Source of the DNA: a bacterium
GTDB taxonomy: Bacteria > Patescibacteriota > Saccharimonadia > Saccharimonadales > UBA4665
Direction of reading: 5' to 3'
NCBI GenBank assembly: GCA_021846765.1
Contig: JAJZWH010000032.1
Location: 1 to 10,481, forward strand
DNA length: 10,481 nt
In this document: in pieces, positions 1 through 6,271 of the stretch
Layout: each line of letters begins with the position of its first letter
Numbering within the stretch: position 1 is the stretch's first letter
Program-made: the position numbers and the translations under genes
The notes under the pieces: model-generated
What the model was told of the DNA's origin: nothing
Databases searched by the model: none
What the model saw: the letters and a program-made list of their open reading frames with translations, nothing else

Positions 1-366
1 GATACTAATATACTTGTGCGGCTTATGACTAACGATGTGCCAGCTTTAGCACAACAAGCTATAAACCAAGTTAAAAAAAGTCGTCCCGGTGAACTTATTA
101 TTATTGATGCTGTGTTAGTTGAGTTATTTTTTGTTATAGAGGAAAACAAACAATATAAATTCACTAGAGATAAAACAGCAATTATATTCGAGGGTCTCTT
201 ATCTATACCGCAATTCAAGCTTAGCGAAACAGCAAAGGCTGCTTACAATTTATTCGTCAACAATAAGAAACTGGATTTTACAGATTGCTTAATCGCCGTA
301 TCGGGTAACTGTAAAAGAGAAAGCATTATAACTTTTGATGGCAACCTATTAAAAGTTCTTGGATAA
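1..366 (+). CDS. PIN-domain ribonuclease, VapC-like toxin (5' end cut off)
   Basis: The reading frame is open from the first base and ends with TAA at 364-366, giving 121 visible residues. They begin DTNILVRLMTND, the usual start of a PIN domain, so only a few N-terminal residues are missing and the GTG at position 16 is internal. The four acidic residues expected for metal binding are visible: Asp1 (DTN), Glu41 (in VLVELFF), Asp95 (in LDFTDCLIA) and Asp113 (in ITFDGNLL). PIN proteins of this size are mostly the toxin half of VapBC toxin-antitoxin pairs and cleave RNA. An antitoxin gene, if present, would lie upstream, outside the window. It is the only protein gene on the plus strand and converges on the minus-strand block, which is compatible with an acquired cassette. 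The PIN assignment is firm; the toxin role is inferred. Confidence 0.85.
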   Translation, partial: DTNILVRLMTNDVPALAQQAINQVKKSRPGELIIIDAVLVELFFVIEENKQYKFTRDKTAIIFEGLLSIPQFKLSETAKAAYNLFVNNKKLDFTDCLIAVSGNCKRESIITFDGNLLKVLG

Positions 367-424
367 CCTAAGTCCAATACAAATACCTTAGATACAATCT
401 GTTTGCTAGGCTGCACCTCTACCA

Positions 425-446
425 CTAATTACCAATACCTAATTAG
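425..446. repeat. AT-rich inverted repeat between convergent genes, possible weak terminator
   Basis: CTAATTA (425-431) and TAATTAG (440-446) form 7-bp arms around an 8-nt loop. The same bases also make a direct repeat of CTAATTA. It lies in the 157-bp gap between the convergent PIN and DUF4234-like genes, where a two-way terminator would be expected, but the stem is all A/T except its outer pair and no clean T-run follows. No better terminator is visible in this gap. Confidence 0.25.
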
Positions 447-523
447 TTAGCTTTTAGAGTTATGCCAAGCGTCCCTTTTATTAACACTTTGTCTCTAATT
501 TATTAAGAAATTAACTGGAGTTT

Positions 524-1528
524 TTAATTTGGTTGGTTGTTAGTAGTTTCGTCAGAAGGATCTATACGATTATCTGGCTCTGTTGGTAATGAAGGTGCCA
601 CAGCAGAAGAACCTGGAGTTGTTTGAGACGAAAATCCAACTTCGTTATTAAGCTCTACTGGAACTTGATTTGTAGTCATCGCTTCACTACCTAAATCAGC
701 TCCATTATCACTATATGCTCCGCTGTCTCTGGATAAAGATGCACTATTTGTTTCATTGCTCGGCGTACTCTGGTTAGCCAACTGACTTGGGTCAGTTAGG
801 CTATTATTGACAACCATACCGTCGCTCGCTCCATTGCTTAGTGATGAGGTATTTTGTGGAACAACAGGACTAGTAGCTGTCATAGTGCTTCCAGGAACGG
901 TTGACTGATTCTGAGGAAGTGACATAGTTTGTTGGGGATTATTGTTGACTGGAGCAGCATAAGGAGCGCCGGCCATGGCAGGTGCTAAATTATTATTAAT
1001 GGCTTGGCCATTATTCTCCATATCGTTAAATATGTCCTGAATTAAAGCAACTCCTATAAGATGTACTAAATAAAGAACAAGGAAAGCTACTGCTGTACTC
1101 ATTTTGCCTTGTGTATATTCGTTAACTGCTTTCGAGAACTTAAAAAACCAGATAATACTTATTATTAGAGTTGCTAAGAAACCTATGCCTAAAACAATGA
1201 ATCCTGCCACAGCAATACCACCAGTTTGAGATGACGAGGACGAAGTCGTGCCAACGCTACTTGAAGAATTGTAACTATAACTATAGTTATAGTTATATCC
1301 AGAGTTAGCAGGAGAAGATGACGTTGAAGCCTTTGCTGCTGCTACAAAGATTAATATATAGCCAATTAGTATTATTAAAACTGGTGCAAATAATATCCAT
1401 ATAGATGGTGTATGATATTTGGTTTTTTCATTTAATACTTTTTTGGTTTTAACTAACCAATATAAATCATATATCCCTAAAGTTATTAAGCTTAATAAAA
1501 CTACTACTAACGGATTTCTTTTTTTCAT
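524..1528 (-). CDS. DUF4234-like multi-pass membrane protein with long Ser/Asn/Gln-rich tail
   Basis: A 334-residue membrane protein. Hydrophobic segments lie near residues 6-26, 43-65, 105-128 and 144-164. The opening KKRNPLVVVLLSLITLGIYD and the following YWLVK resemble the start of DUF4234 proteins, whose function is unknown. Between segments 2 and 3 is a low-complexity loop (about 66-104) with alternating Tyr-Asn and Tyr-Ser pairs and a Ser run. After residue 165 comes about 170 residues rich in Ser, Asn, Thr, Gln and Pro with no recognisable fold. The ATG start is supported by AGGAA six bases upstream and by a good promoter (1555-1582). The gene is the last of the minus-strand block and may be co-regulated with the upstream signalling/ABC genes, but that is inference. 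The function is unknown. Confidence 0.8.
   Translation of the reverse strand: MKKRNPLVVVLLSLITLGIYDLYWLVKTKKVLNEKTKYHTPSIWILFAPVLIILIGYILIFVAAAKASTSSSPANSGYNYNYSYSYNSSSSVGTTSSSSSQTGGIAVAGFIVLGIGFLATLIISIIWFFKFSKAVNEYTQGKMSTAVAFLVLYLVHLIGVALIQDIFNDMENNGQAINNNLAPAMAGAPYAAPVNNNPQQTMSLPQNQSTVPGSTMTATSPVVPQNTSSLSNGASDGMVVNNSLTDPSQLANQSTPSNETNSASLSRDSGAYSDNGADLGSEAMTTNQVPVELNNEVGFSSQTTPGSSAVAPSLPTEPDNRIDPSDETTNNQPN
1272..1295. repeat. Perfect 24-bp palindrome inside the DUF4234-like gene
   Basis: Two TAACTA-type hexamers are followed by their exact mirror TAGTTA-type hexamers, so bases 1272-1283 are the reverse complement of 1284-1295. On the coding strand this encodes alternating Tyr-Asn and Tyr-Ser pairs in the low-complexity loop. 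It probably grew by hexamer duplication. Confidence 0.9.
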
Positions 1529-1554
1529 TTTTTATTCCTGTTTTACTAACCATA

Positions 1555-1582
1555 AGTATATATGTGTCTTAATTTTAGTCAA
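1555..1582 (-). promoter_or_regulatory. Sigma70-like promoter of the DUF4234-like gene
   Basis: On the minus strand TTGACT (1582-1577) and TATACT (1560-1555) are separated by 16 bases; each differs from consensus at one position. Transcription would start near 1548, giving a leader of about 20 bases that contains AGGAA before the ATG at 1528. The gene can therefore be expressed apart from the upstream block. Confidence 0.6.
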
Positions 1583-1694
1583 ATAGCTTATGTTTATTTT
1601 GAAAGAATATGATCAACTACATTATTCATTAGTTTTGAATATCTCATTAATCAATTGAATTGCTACAAATATTATATTTTCAAATCATCTTACA

Positions 1695-2159
1695 TTAATC
1701 AGTAAACTTAGAATTAACTATAATTACTCCAGCAGTAGATGGTTTACCTCGAACAACTCTAATTAAAACTCTATTACCTGGCACAATTTGAGAAATTTTA
1801 GCTGGAGATCCATTAATACTGACAATGGTATTTTTGGTAACTTTATACTCTCGATCAGTTTTCGTATTTGCGTTATTTATAGTTATCGAGTTATTGCTAG
1901 TGTAGACTACCAAACCGATAGCGAATTTATGTTCGGCTTTACTAAAACTTCTACTAAATGGTTGATGTTGGCTATGTCCGTATAGTACCCCTCCATAAAA
2001 ACTAAGAATCAATAGAATCACTACTACTATAATGGTTAGCAAAGTATTAATCTTAAAGACATAGGTTCTATTAGTTCTTGTTGAACTAATAGATGCGCTT
2101 TGCGACTGATTATTAACTTGTTTGGCCACTCTTTTTATACTCTTCTTAAATATTGACAA
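1695..2159 (-). CDS. Single-pass membrane protein with extracytoplasmic DUF5666-like domain
   Basis: The protein is 154 residues from a TTG start. It has a basic, Ser/Asn-rich N-terminus (1-35), one membrane segment (about 36-60) and a C-terminal domain (about 80-150) expected outside the cytoplasm. The domain shows the pattern GLVVYT, NSITI, TDREYKVTKNTIVSINGS, KISQIVPGNRVLIRV, typical of small beta-barrel DUF5666-like domains. The start is uncertain: the frame opens just upstream after a TAA, TTG is the first possible start and a GTG (Val11) is the next; no Shine-Dalgarno site precedes the TTG. It follows the ABC ATPase by 81 bp on the same strand. A MacB-type transporter normally works with a MacA-like adaptor; none is visible, so this protein could be an accessory subunit. 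That role is speculation. Confidence 0.7.
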   Translation of the reverse strand: MSIFKKSIKRVAKQVNNQSQSASISSTRTNRTYVFKINTLLTIIVVVILLILSFYGGVLYGHSQHQPFSRSFSKAEHKFAIGLVVYTSNNSITINNANTKTDREYKVTKNTIVSINGSPAKISQIVPGNRVLIRVVRGKPSTAGVIIVNSKFTD

Positions 2160-2164
2160 CTTAA

Positions 2165-2193
2165 ATTATATATATGTACATAACTATTAATAG
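2165..2193 (-). promoter_or_regulatory. -10 box and two palindromes directly upstream of the DUF5666-like gene
   Basis: TATAAT on the minus strand (2170-2165) ends only five bases before the TTG start at 2159, so a transcript would begin at or next to the start codon. No good -35 is present; instead two perfect 10-bp palindromes lie upstream, TATGTACATA (2173-2182) and CTATTAATAG (2184-2193), the second at the -35 position. This arrangement would suit a promoter that depends on a bound regulator. The region is very AT-rich, so chance matches are possible. Confidence 0.4.
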
Positions 2194-2202
2194 CATATAT
2201 AC

Positions 2203-2233
2203 CCTAAAATATACCTAAAATAATGAGCCTAAA
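2203..2233 (-). promoter_or_regulatory. TTTAGG direct repeats, candidate response-regulator site
   Basis: On the minus strand TATTTTAGG occurs twice (2222-2214 and 2211-2203) with an 11-bp period, and a third TTTAGG lies at 2233-2228, 14 bp further upstream. OmpR/PhoB-family regulators commonly bind direct repeats spaced about 11 bp, and a gene for such a regulator is in this window. The repeats sit between the ATPase stop and the start of the DUF5666-like gene. The repeats are seen; regulator binding is inferred. Confidence 0.4.
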
Positions 2234-2240
2234 TTGCGTT

Positions 2241-2930
2241 TTAAGTCTTCGATCGATCAGTGCTATTAACTACCCTACCATCCTTAATGCGAAAAGATTT
2301 ATTGGTTTTACCAGCAATAGCTAAATCATGAGTAACCACGATTATTGTTGTCTTTTCTTTTAAAGATAGGTCGTGGAGTAAATTAAAGATCTTTTTGCCT
2401 GTCTGGCTATCGAGATTACCTGTTGGTTCATCTGCCAAAATATATTTAGGATGATTAGCTAAGGCCCGAGCAATGGCCACACGTTGTTGCTGACCACCAC
2501 TTAAACTACCTGGTTTTCTTAAAACCTCACCATCATTTAAACCAACCTCATGCAATAAGTTCTTGGCTCGTTCTATTCTGTCTCTTTTAGGTTTTCCCAA
2601 AAATTCCATAGGCAACATAACATTTTCAAGAGCCGTTAAGTTTGGCACAAGATTATAGCTTTGAAAGACAAAGCCAATGGTTTTTGCTCTATATTGATTT
2701 AATTCTCCTCCGTTCATCTTGGTAATATCCCGACCATCGACTTCAATAGAACCCGACGATGGTTTATCTAAAGCGCCCAACAAACTCAGTAATGAAGTTT
2801 TTCCGCTCCCGCTTTGACCAATAATAGACACGAATTGACCGTCAGGTATAGTTAGGTCAATCCCATTAACCGCATTAACTATTGTGTCACCTGATTGAAA
2901 TTGTCTTTTAAGGTCTGTAACTTTTAACAC
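2241..2930 (-). CDS. ABC transporter ATPase, MacB/LolD type
   Basis: This 229-residue ATP-binding subunit powers the permease encoded just upstream. All catalytic elements are present: Walker A GQSGSGKTS (38-46), Q-loop Gln90 in FVFQSYNLVP, signature LSGGQQQR (143-150), Walker B ILADE (164-168) followed by PTGNLD, and the switch His201. The NLVP..TALENV and GGQQQRVAIARAL patterns are typical of the MacB/LolD/FtsE group, which drives mechanotransmission or export rather than import. The start is GTG at 2930, fixed by AAGGAG five bases upstream; the overlapping ATG is in another frame and stops at once. It follows the permease stop by 14 bases, so the two are translated from one message. The likely site of action is the cytoplasmic face of the membrane. 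The substrate is unknown. Confidence 0.95.
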   Translation of the reverse strand: MLKVTDLKRQFQSGDTIVNAVNGIDLTIPDGQFVSIIGQSGSGKTSLLSLLGALDKPSSGSIEVDGRDITKMNGGELNQYRAKTIGFVFQSYNLVPNLTALENVMLPMEFLGKPKRDRIERAKNLLHEVGLNDGEVLRKPGSLSGGQQQRVAIARALANHPKYILADEPTGNLDSQTGKKIFNLLHDLSLKEKTTIIVVTHDLAIAGKTNKSFRIKDGRVVNSTDRSKT

Positions 2931-2935
2931 ATTAT

Positions 2936-2941
2936 CTCCTT
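2936..2941 (-). promoter_or_regulatory. Shine-Dalgarno AAGGAG that fixes a GTG start
   Basis: AAGGAG on the minus strand is five bases before the GTG at 2930. The ATG overlapping that GTG is followed immediately by TGT TAA in its own frame, so GTG is the true start of the ATPase gene. Confidence 0.8.
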
Positions 2942-2944
2942 CTG

Positions 2945-4324
2945 CTATTCGACTCTCATTACTTCAGCAGGTCTAATTTTAGCTATAAAATAAGCTGCAA
3001 CTGCACTACCTATTAGGGCGATAAAGATAGCTGCAACTAATCCATCAACTACAATACTAAAGTTAACCACTGCATGGACACTGCTAATATCATGTTTAAC
3101 TCTAGTAAAAATTCCATGTCCACCACTAAAATGATGAGCAGCAAAGTTTCCACCACTACCAGATCCAGCCAATGATGACCTTGAACTACTGCTAGAACTA
3201 GAATTTGAGCTACTAACCAACATTTGAGTAATCGGTTTACTAGCAATAACACCAAATGTTATGCCAATAATTGCTCCAACCAAAGTTAAAGTAACAGCTT
3301 CAGCCATGAACTGCCCAACAATCCTAATATTACTTGATCCAATAGCTTTGATAACACCGATTTCTCTTCTTCGTTCTCTAACTATCATAATCATAGTCAT
3401 TAAGATAATTATTGCCCCAACAATCACTGCGCCAATCAACGAATAGAGAGAAATAGTTTGAATATTTTGTAAGGCGGAAACTATTGATTGAGCTTGGGCA
3501 ATAGAATTAGTAACATCAGCTGCGGATCCTAATTCTTTTTTAATAGCCGCCGTCACAGTTGCAACATTACTTACCGAATTAACATAGGCAACGGCACTGG
3601 TTATCTGATTAGTTTGGCCTGTTAAACGTTGAACGGTTTGCAATGGCATTATTACTTGACTGTCACCGAATCTATTACCGGTAGAAAAAATACCGGCTAC
3701 TGTTATAGTCGTGCTGTAGGCGGTAAAAGTTGAACCTACTTTAAGATTATTTTTAGAAGCAATCGATGATCCTAACAGGGCTACGTTGGCATTGCTATTG
3801 GAGTTAAAAACAGTTCCCGATTGTAGCGTAAAAGTTCCTCCTCCACCAGTATGAGAAAAAGCCGATAAATTCGTCGGATCATTAGTTCCATTGACAATAA
3901 CCGGTAGAGTAAAACTTTGGCCTCCATAGTTGCCGAAAACTCCGCCCAAGCCACCAACTTTTCTAGCAAAACGCCTACCCAACACACCAGCAGATATGGG
4001 CGACTGAAGATTTGTTTCGCTACTCGTCATACGATCGCTGAGTGTTTCTGCAACCGAAGTAACATCAGTTGTCTTGGATACTTCTAATAATTGAGCGCTA
4101 GTCAGTGGGTTTCCGCCTCCAGTAAACCCTCTTAAACCTGCTGGGTATATACTAATTGTATTATCTACCGACGACTTAACGTTGTTGATTTTCTGAGTTA
4201 CCGCCTGATGAGCAATAAGCATCGATAAAGCTAAGCTTATACTTAATCCTAGAATAATCACTAAGGCAAAGGTACGAGTAGCATTTCTAAACGCACTACG
4301 GATCCCTCTACTAAACCAGTTCAT
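2945..4324 (-). CDS. MacB/FtsX-family ABC permease with enlarged Ser/Gly/His-rich loop
   Basis: The protein has 459 residues in the MacB plan: membrane segment 1 (about 17-38), a large extracytoplasmic domain (about 40-288), segment 2 (about 290-315), the cytoplasmic coupling stretch RERRREIGVIKAIGSS (317-332), segment 3 (about 344-362), an outside loop, and segment 4 (about 424-448) ending RPAEVMRVE. The family moves peptides, lipoproteins or drugs, or transmits force across the membrane. The loop between segments 3 and 4, usually short, is about 60 residues here, with a Ser-rich run (371-384), Gly/Ser repeats and clustered His (HHFSGGHG, 397-404). The ATG has AAGGA upstream. It follows the kinase gene by 56 bases and precedes its ATPase by 14. 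No MacA-like adaptor gene is visible. The substrate is unknown; link to a two-component pair suggests envelope stress or antimicrobial-peptide response, by analogy only. Confidence 0.9.
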   Translation of the reverse strand: MNWFSRGIRSAFRNATRTFALVIILGLSISLALSMLIAHQAVTQKINNVKSSVDNTISIYPAGLRGFTGGGNPLTSAQLLEVSKTTDVTSVAETLSDRMTSSETNLQSPISAGVLGRRFARKVGGLGGVFGNYGGQSFTLPVIVNGTNDPTNLSAFSHTGGGGTFTLQSGTVFNSNSNANVALLGSSIASKNNLKVGSTFTAYSTTITVAGIFSTGNRFGDSQVIMPLQTVQRLTGQTNQITSAVAYVNSVSNVATVTAAIKKELGSAADVTNSIAQAQSIVSALQNIQTISLYSLIGAVIVGAIIILMTMIMIVRERRREIGVIKAIGSSNIRIVGQFMAEAVTLTLVGAIIGITFGVIASKPITQMLVSSSNSSSSSSSRSSLAGSGSGGNFAAHHFSGGHGIFTRVKHDISSVHAVVNFSIVVDGLVAAIFIALIGSAVAAYFIAKIRPAEVMRVE

Positions 4325-4380
4325 TAATTGAATTCCTTGATTATTGACTAAAGACTAGCACTCAAAGCCTTAGATAATAC

Positions 4381-5112
4381 TTAAGAAATTTCATTTATTA
4401 ACGGTAACATAATAATAAACTTAGTCTCCTGATTTTGTTTAGAGTTAACGTCTATACTGCCTTTAAAATCTTGTTCAACATACTCTTTAACAATGGCCAA
4501 ACCAAATCCCAAACCATTTCTTCCTAATCTTTGTTTAGTACTATAGAAAGGATTAAATATCTTAGGGATAGCACTTGGTTTAATCCCAATGCCATTATCT
4601 GAAACAACAATCTTGACCGTCCTAGAATCTAATTGAATTAATTTAATAGTAACTTTTTTGGGTCTATTGTTAATCAAGTCACAGGCCTCAACGGCGTTGA
4701 GTATCAAATTAGCCATTATCTGATGGAATTTTACCCGATTACCATAAATTCTAACGTTACTGGAAATATTAACGACAATTTTGACTCTGTGAGCATTTGC
4801 CTGTGTAGTCAACAGCTTAACGACTTGACGGATAGCTAAAGTCAACGAAAAATTGACATTATTACTCTCCCCGCTTAACTGGTTTTTAGCAGCCAAGAGA
4901 TAAGTTTCTAAAATTTTTAGGTCATGACTTAATCTTTTAAATAAAGGATCAATAGATTGTTCGATTTGAATTTGTCCAAGAGTTAAGGTAGCAGCGCTTA
5001 AAGGAGTAGACATATCGTGTATTAGGCTAGCACTGATTCTACCGAAATTTGCAAAACGCTCAAACTCAATCCGATTTTCCTGCTTGAGCCGTTTGGTGAT
5101 TCCGATCATCAT
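4381..5112 (-). CDS. Soluble histidine kinase without a sensor domain
   Basis: At 243 residues this is essentially only the catalytic core of a sensor kinase. The dimerisation/phosphoacceptor helix has SLIHDMSTPLSAA with the probable phosphorylated His32. The ATP-binding domain has the N box (NLILNAVEA, 135-143), G1 box DNGIGI (172-177), F box FNPFYST (186-192) and G2 box GLGFGLAIVKEY (200-211). There is no membrane segment and only about 20 residues before the kinase helix, so there is no room for a PAS, HAMP or extracytoplasmic sensor. The input must come from a partner, possibly the ABC permease or a membrane protein encoded downstream, as in Bce-type systems where the transporter senses. 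The gene follows the response regulator by 14 bases. Two ATGs are adjacent; the second (5109) is better spaced from the AAGGAG. Confidence 0.92.
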   Translation of the reverse strand: MMIGITKRLKQENRIEFERFANFGRISASLIHDMSTPLSAATLTLGQIQIEQSIDPLFKRLSHDLKILETYLLAAKNQLSGESNNVNFSLTLAIRQVVKLLTTQANAHRVKIVVNISSNVRIYGNRVKFHQIMANLILNAVEACDLINNRPKKVTIKLIQLDSRTVKIVVSDNGIGIKPSAIPKIFNPFYSTKQRLGRNGLGFGLAIVKEYVEQDFKGSIDVNSKQNQETKFIIMLPLINEIS

Positions 5113-5116
5113 TTGG

Positions 5117-5122
5117 CTCCTT
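5117..5122 (-). promoter_or_regulatory. Shine-Dalgarno site of the kinase gene, favours the second ATG
   Basis: AAGGAG on the minus strand lies four bases before the first ATG (5112) and seven before the adjacent in-frame ATG (5109). Seven is the more usual spacing, so the protein may start at Met2. Confidence 0.6.
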
Positions 5123-5126
5123 ACCT

Positions 5127-5831
5127 CTATTGAATCCTAGCCAGCGGCTTAGTCGTATCCAGTAGATAGCCCAAACCATGTACTGTTTTAATTATTCTGG
5201 TATTAGGATCTCGATCTATTTTGTCTCTTAGGCTATTAATGTGCACGTCTATTGAATTAGTTTTCATCTTGTCTTGTTCTCCCCAAACATAATCAGCCAA
5301 ATAAGCCCTACTTATAGCGCTCCCAGCATTACGCAATAAACACTCCAGCAAGGCAAACTCTTTACTCCGCAATTCGATAGTTTTACCATTTCTAATAACT
5401 TGCCTAGTCTTAGGATCAAGAATCAATTCTGGACTGACTAAAACAGAACGAAAAGGAATAGGATTATCTTTTCTTAAGAGCACCCTAATCCTAGCTTTAA
5501 GTTCTGCTAAACTAAATGGTTTAGTCAAATAATCGTTAGCTCCGTTATCTAGTAAATCTACTTTACTATCTAAGCTCGCTTCGCCACTTAAAACTAAAAC
5601 AGGCATATTGTATCCTAGTTGACGGATATTTTTTATGACTTTTAAGCCAGTAGCATCTGGCAGATTTAAATCTAATATAATCAAGTCGATAGATAAGGTC
5701 TGAATTTTCTTAATACCAGAAGTTGCTGTTTTGGAAGTATAGACTTTATATGTATGACTTAGGGCACGATATAAGGCCAGTGTTAAATTGAGGTCGTCTT
5801 CGATAACCAACAATTTTTTAGTCTGTTCCAT
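5127..5831 (-). CDS. OmpR/PhoB-family response regulator
   Basis: The protein has 234 residues. The receiver domain (about 6-122) has the acidic pair Asp12/Asp13 in VIEDD, the phosphoacceptor Asp54 in LIILDLNLPD, the switch Ser82 in VLVLSGE and Lys104 in DYLTKPF. A winged-helix DNA-binding domain follows (about 130-226) with LRSKEFALLECLLRN, a recognition helix region TNSIDVHINSLRDKI and the wing IIKTVHGLGYLL. Phosphorylated by the adjacent kinase, it should bind DNA as a dimer and control transcription. It is the first gene of the four-gene kinase/ABC operon, so it probably regulates the transporter and itself. A promoter (5865-5894) lies upstream with a near-perfect palindrome across its -10 box. 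The start ATG has a weak AGGG upstream. The family assignment is secure; the target genes are inferred. Confidence 0.95.
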   Translation of the reverse strand: MEQTKKLLVIEDDLNLTLALYRALSHTYKVYTSKTATSGIKKIQTLSIDLIILDLNLPDATGLKVIKNIRQLGYNMPVLVLSGEASLDSKVDLLDNGANDYLTKPFSLAELKARIRVLLRKDNPIPFRSVLVSPELILDPKTRQVIRNGKTIELRSKEFALLECLLRNAGSAISRAYLADYVWGEQDKMKTNSIDVHINSLRDKIDRDPNTRIIKTVHGLGYLLDTTKPLARIQ

Positions 5832-5852
5832 AATAGTGCCCTAACCTACCCG

Positions 5853-5871
5853 GTATCTTAAATTATGATAC
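5853..5871. promoter_or_regulatory. 19-bp palindrome covering the response-regulator promoter -10, candidate operator
   Basis: GTATC (5853-5857) and GATAC (5867-5871) are mirror arms; the inner TAA/TTA also pair, leaving one mismatched pair and a central A. Eight of nine pairs match. It overlaps the proposed -10 (5865-5870), so a bound protein would block transcription of the operon. Candidates are the regulator itself or an unknown repressor. Confidence 0.45.
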
Positions 5872-5894
5872 TTTTGTCCCTGCCACCCTGTAAA
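5865..5894 (-). promoter_or_regulatory. Sigma70-like promoter of the response-regulator/kinase/ABC operon
   Basis: On the minus strand TTTACA (5894-5889) and TATCAT (5870-5865) are 18 bases apart, each one mismatch from consensus. The predicted start near 5858 gives a 27-base leader before the ATG at 5831. Confidence 0.5.
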
Positions 5895-6271
5895 TGCAAA
5901 GCGTACAATATGTTTTATTTTAATGCAAGTATTTTTTATAACAATAATTGGCTTAAAGGCTTTAAGCATAAACGGCTTATTTTATTTTTTGATTTACTAA
6001 TTTACAGAGATGATTTAGCTTATTTTAACTAATCAAAAAGGGTTATATAGGCGAAATTTTCTTGGATTAAATTTTTATTAAATTATATCTATGAGCATAG
6101 ATGCCGATATGGTTCTATATAATTCCCTATCGAGCTTCGCGTTGATCTGAAATACAACTTAGTGTTTTAAGTATATAATCTGGTTGCCAAGTACAATCGA
6201 ATTGGAACCAATTCCTAGCCGAGTTAAGTTGACGTAAACAGATATGATAGTGACTATACTACTTTATTAGA
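5895..6271. other. Long gene-free stretch with two strong inverted repeats
   Basis: There is no convincing reading frame on either strand between the regulator promoter and the kinase-like gene. It is AT-rich. Two tight inverted repeats stand out: GCTTAAAG-G-CTTTAAGC (5951-5967) and GAATTGG-AA-CCAATTC (6199-6214). TTTTTGATT (5986-5994) also has an inverted copy AATCAAAAA (6031-6039). The central gaps of the first two are too short for normal RNA hairpins, and no T-run follows, so they look more like protein-binding palindromes than terminators. A plus-strand TATAAT (6174-6179) lacks a usable -35. No known structured RNA is recognised. Confidence 0.5.

Noticed and set aside
243..425. 60-codon minus-strand frame overlapping the end of the PIN gene
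   Set aside because: It lies mostly antisense to the PIN domain's catalytic end and has no start signal or family resemblance.
1788..1985. 65-codon plus-strand frame opposite the DUF5666-like gene
   Set aside because: It is antisense to a better-supported gene, with no Shine-Dalgarno site or recognisable domain.
3049..3446. Open frames overlapping the permease gene on both strands
   Set aside because: They are fully inside a gene with clear MacB/FtsX features, lack start signals and encode low-complexity hydrophobic sequence.
6151..6180. Plus-strand TATAAT (6174-6179) as a promoter for a small RNA
   Set aside because: There is no -35 or extended -10, and no structured RNA or terminator follows.
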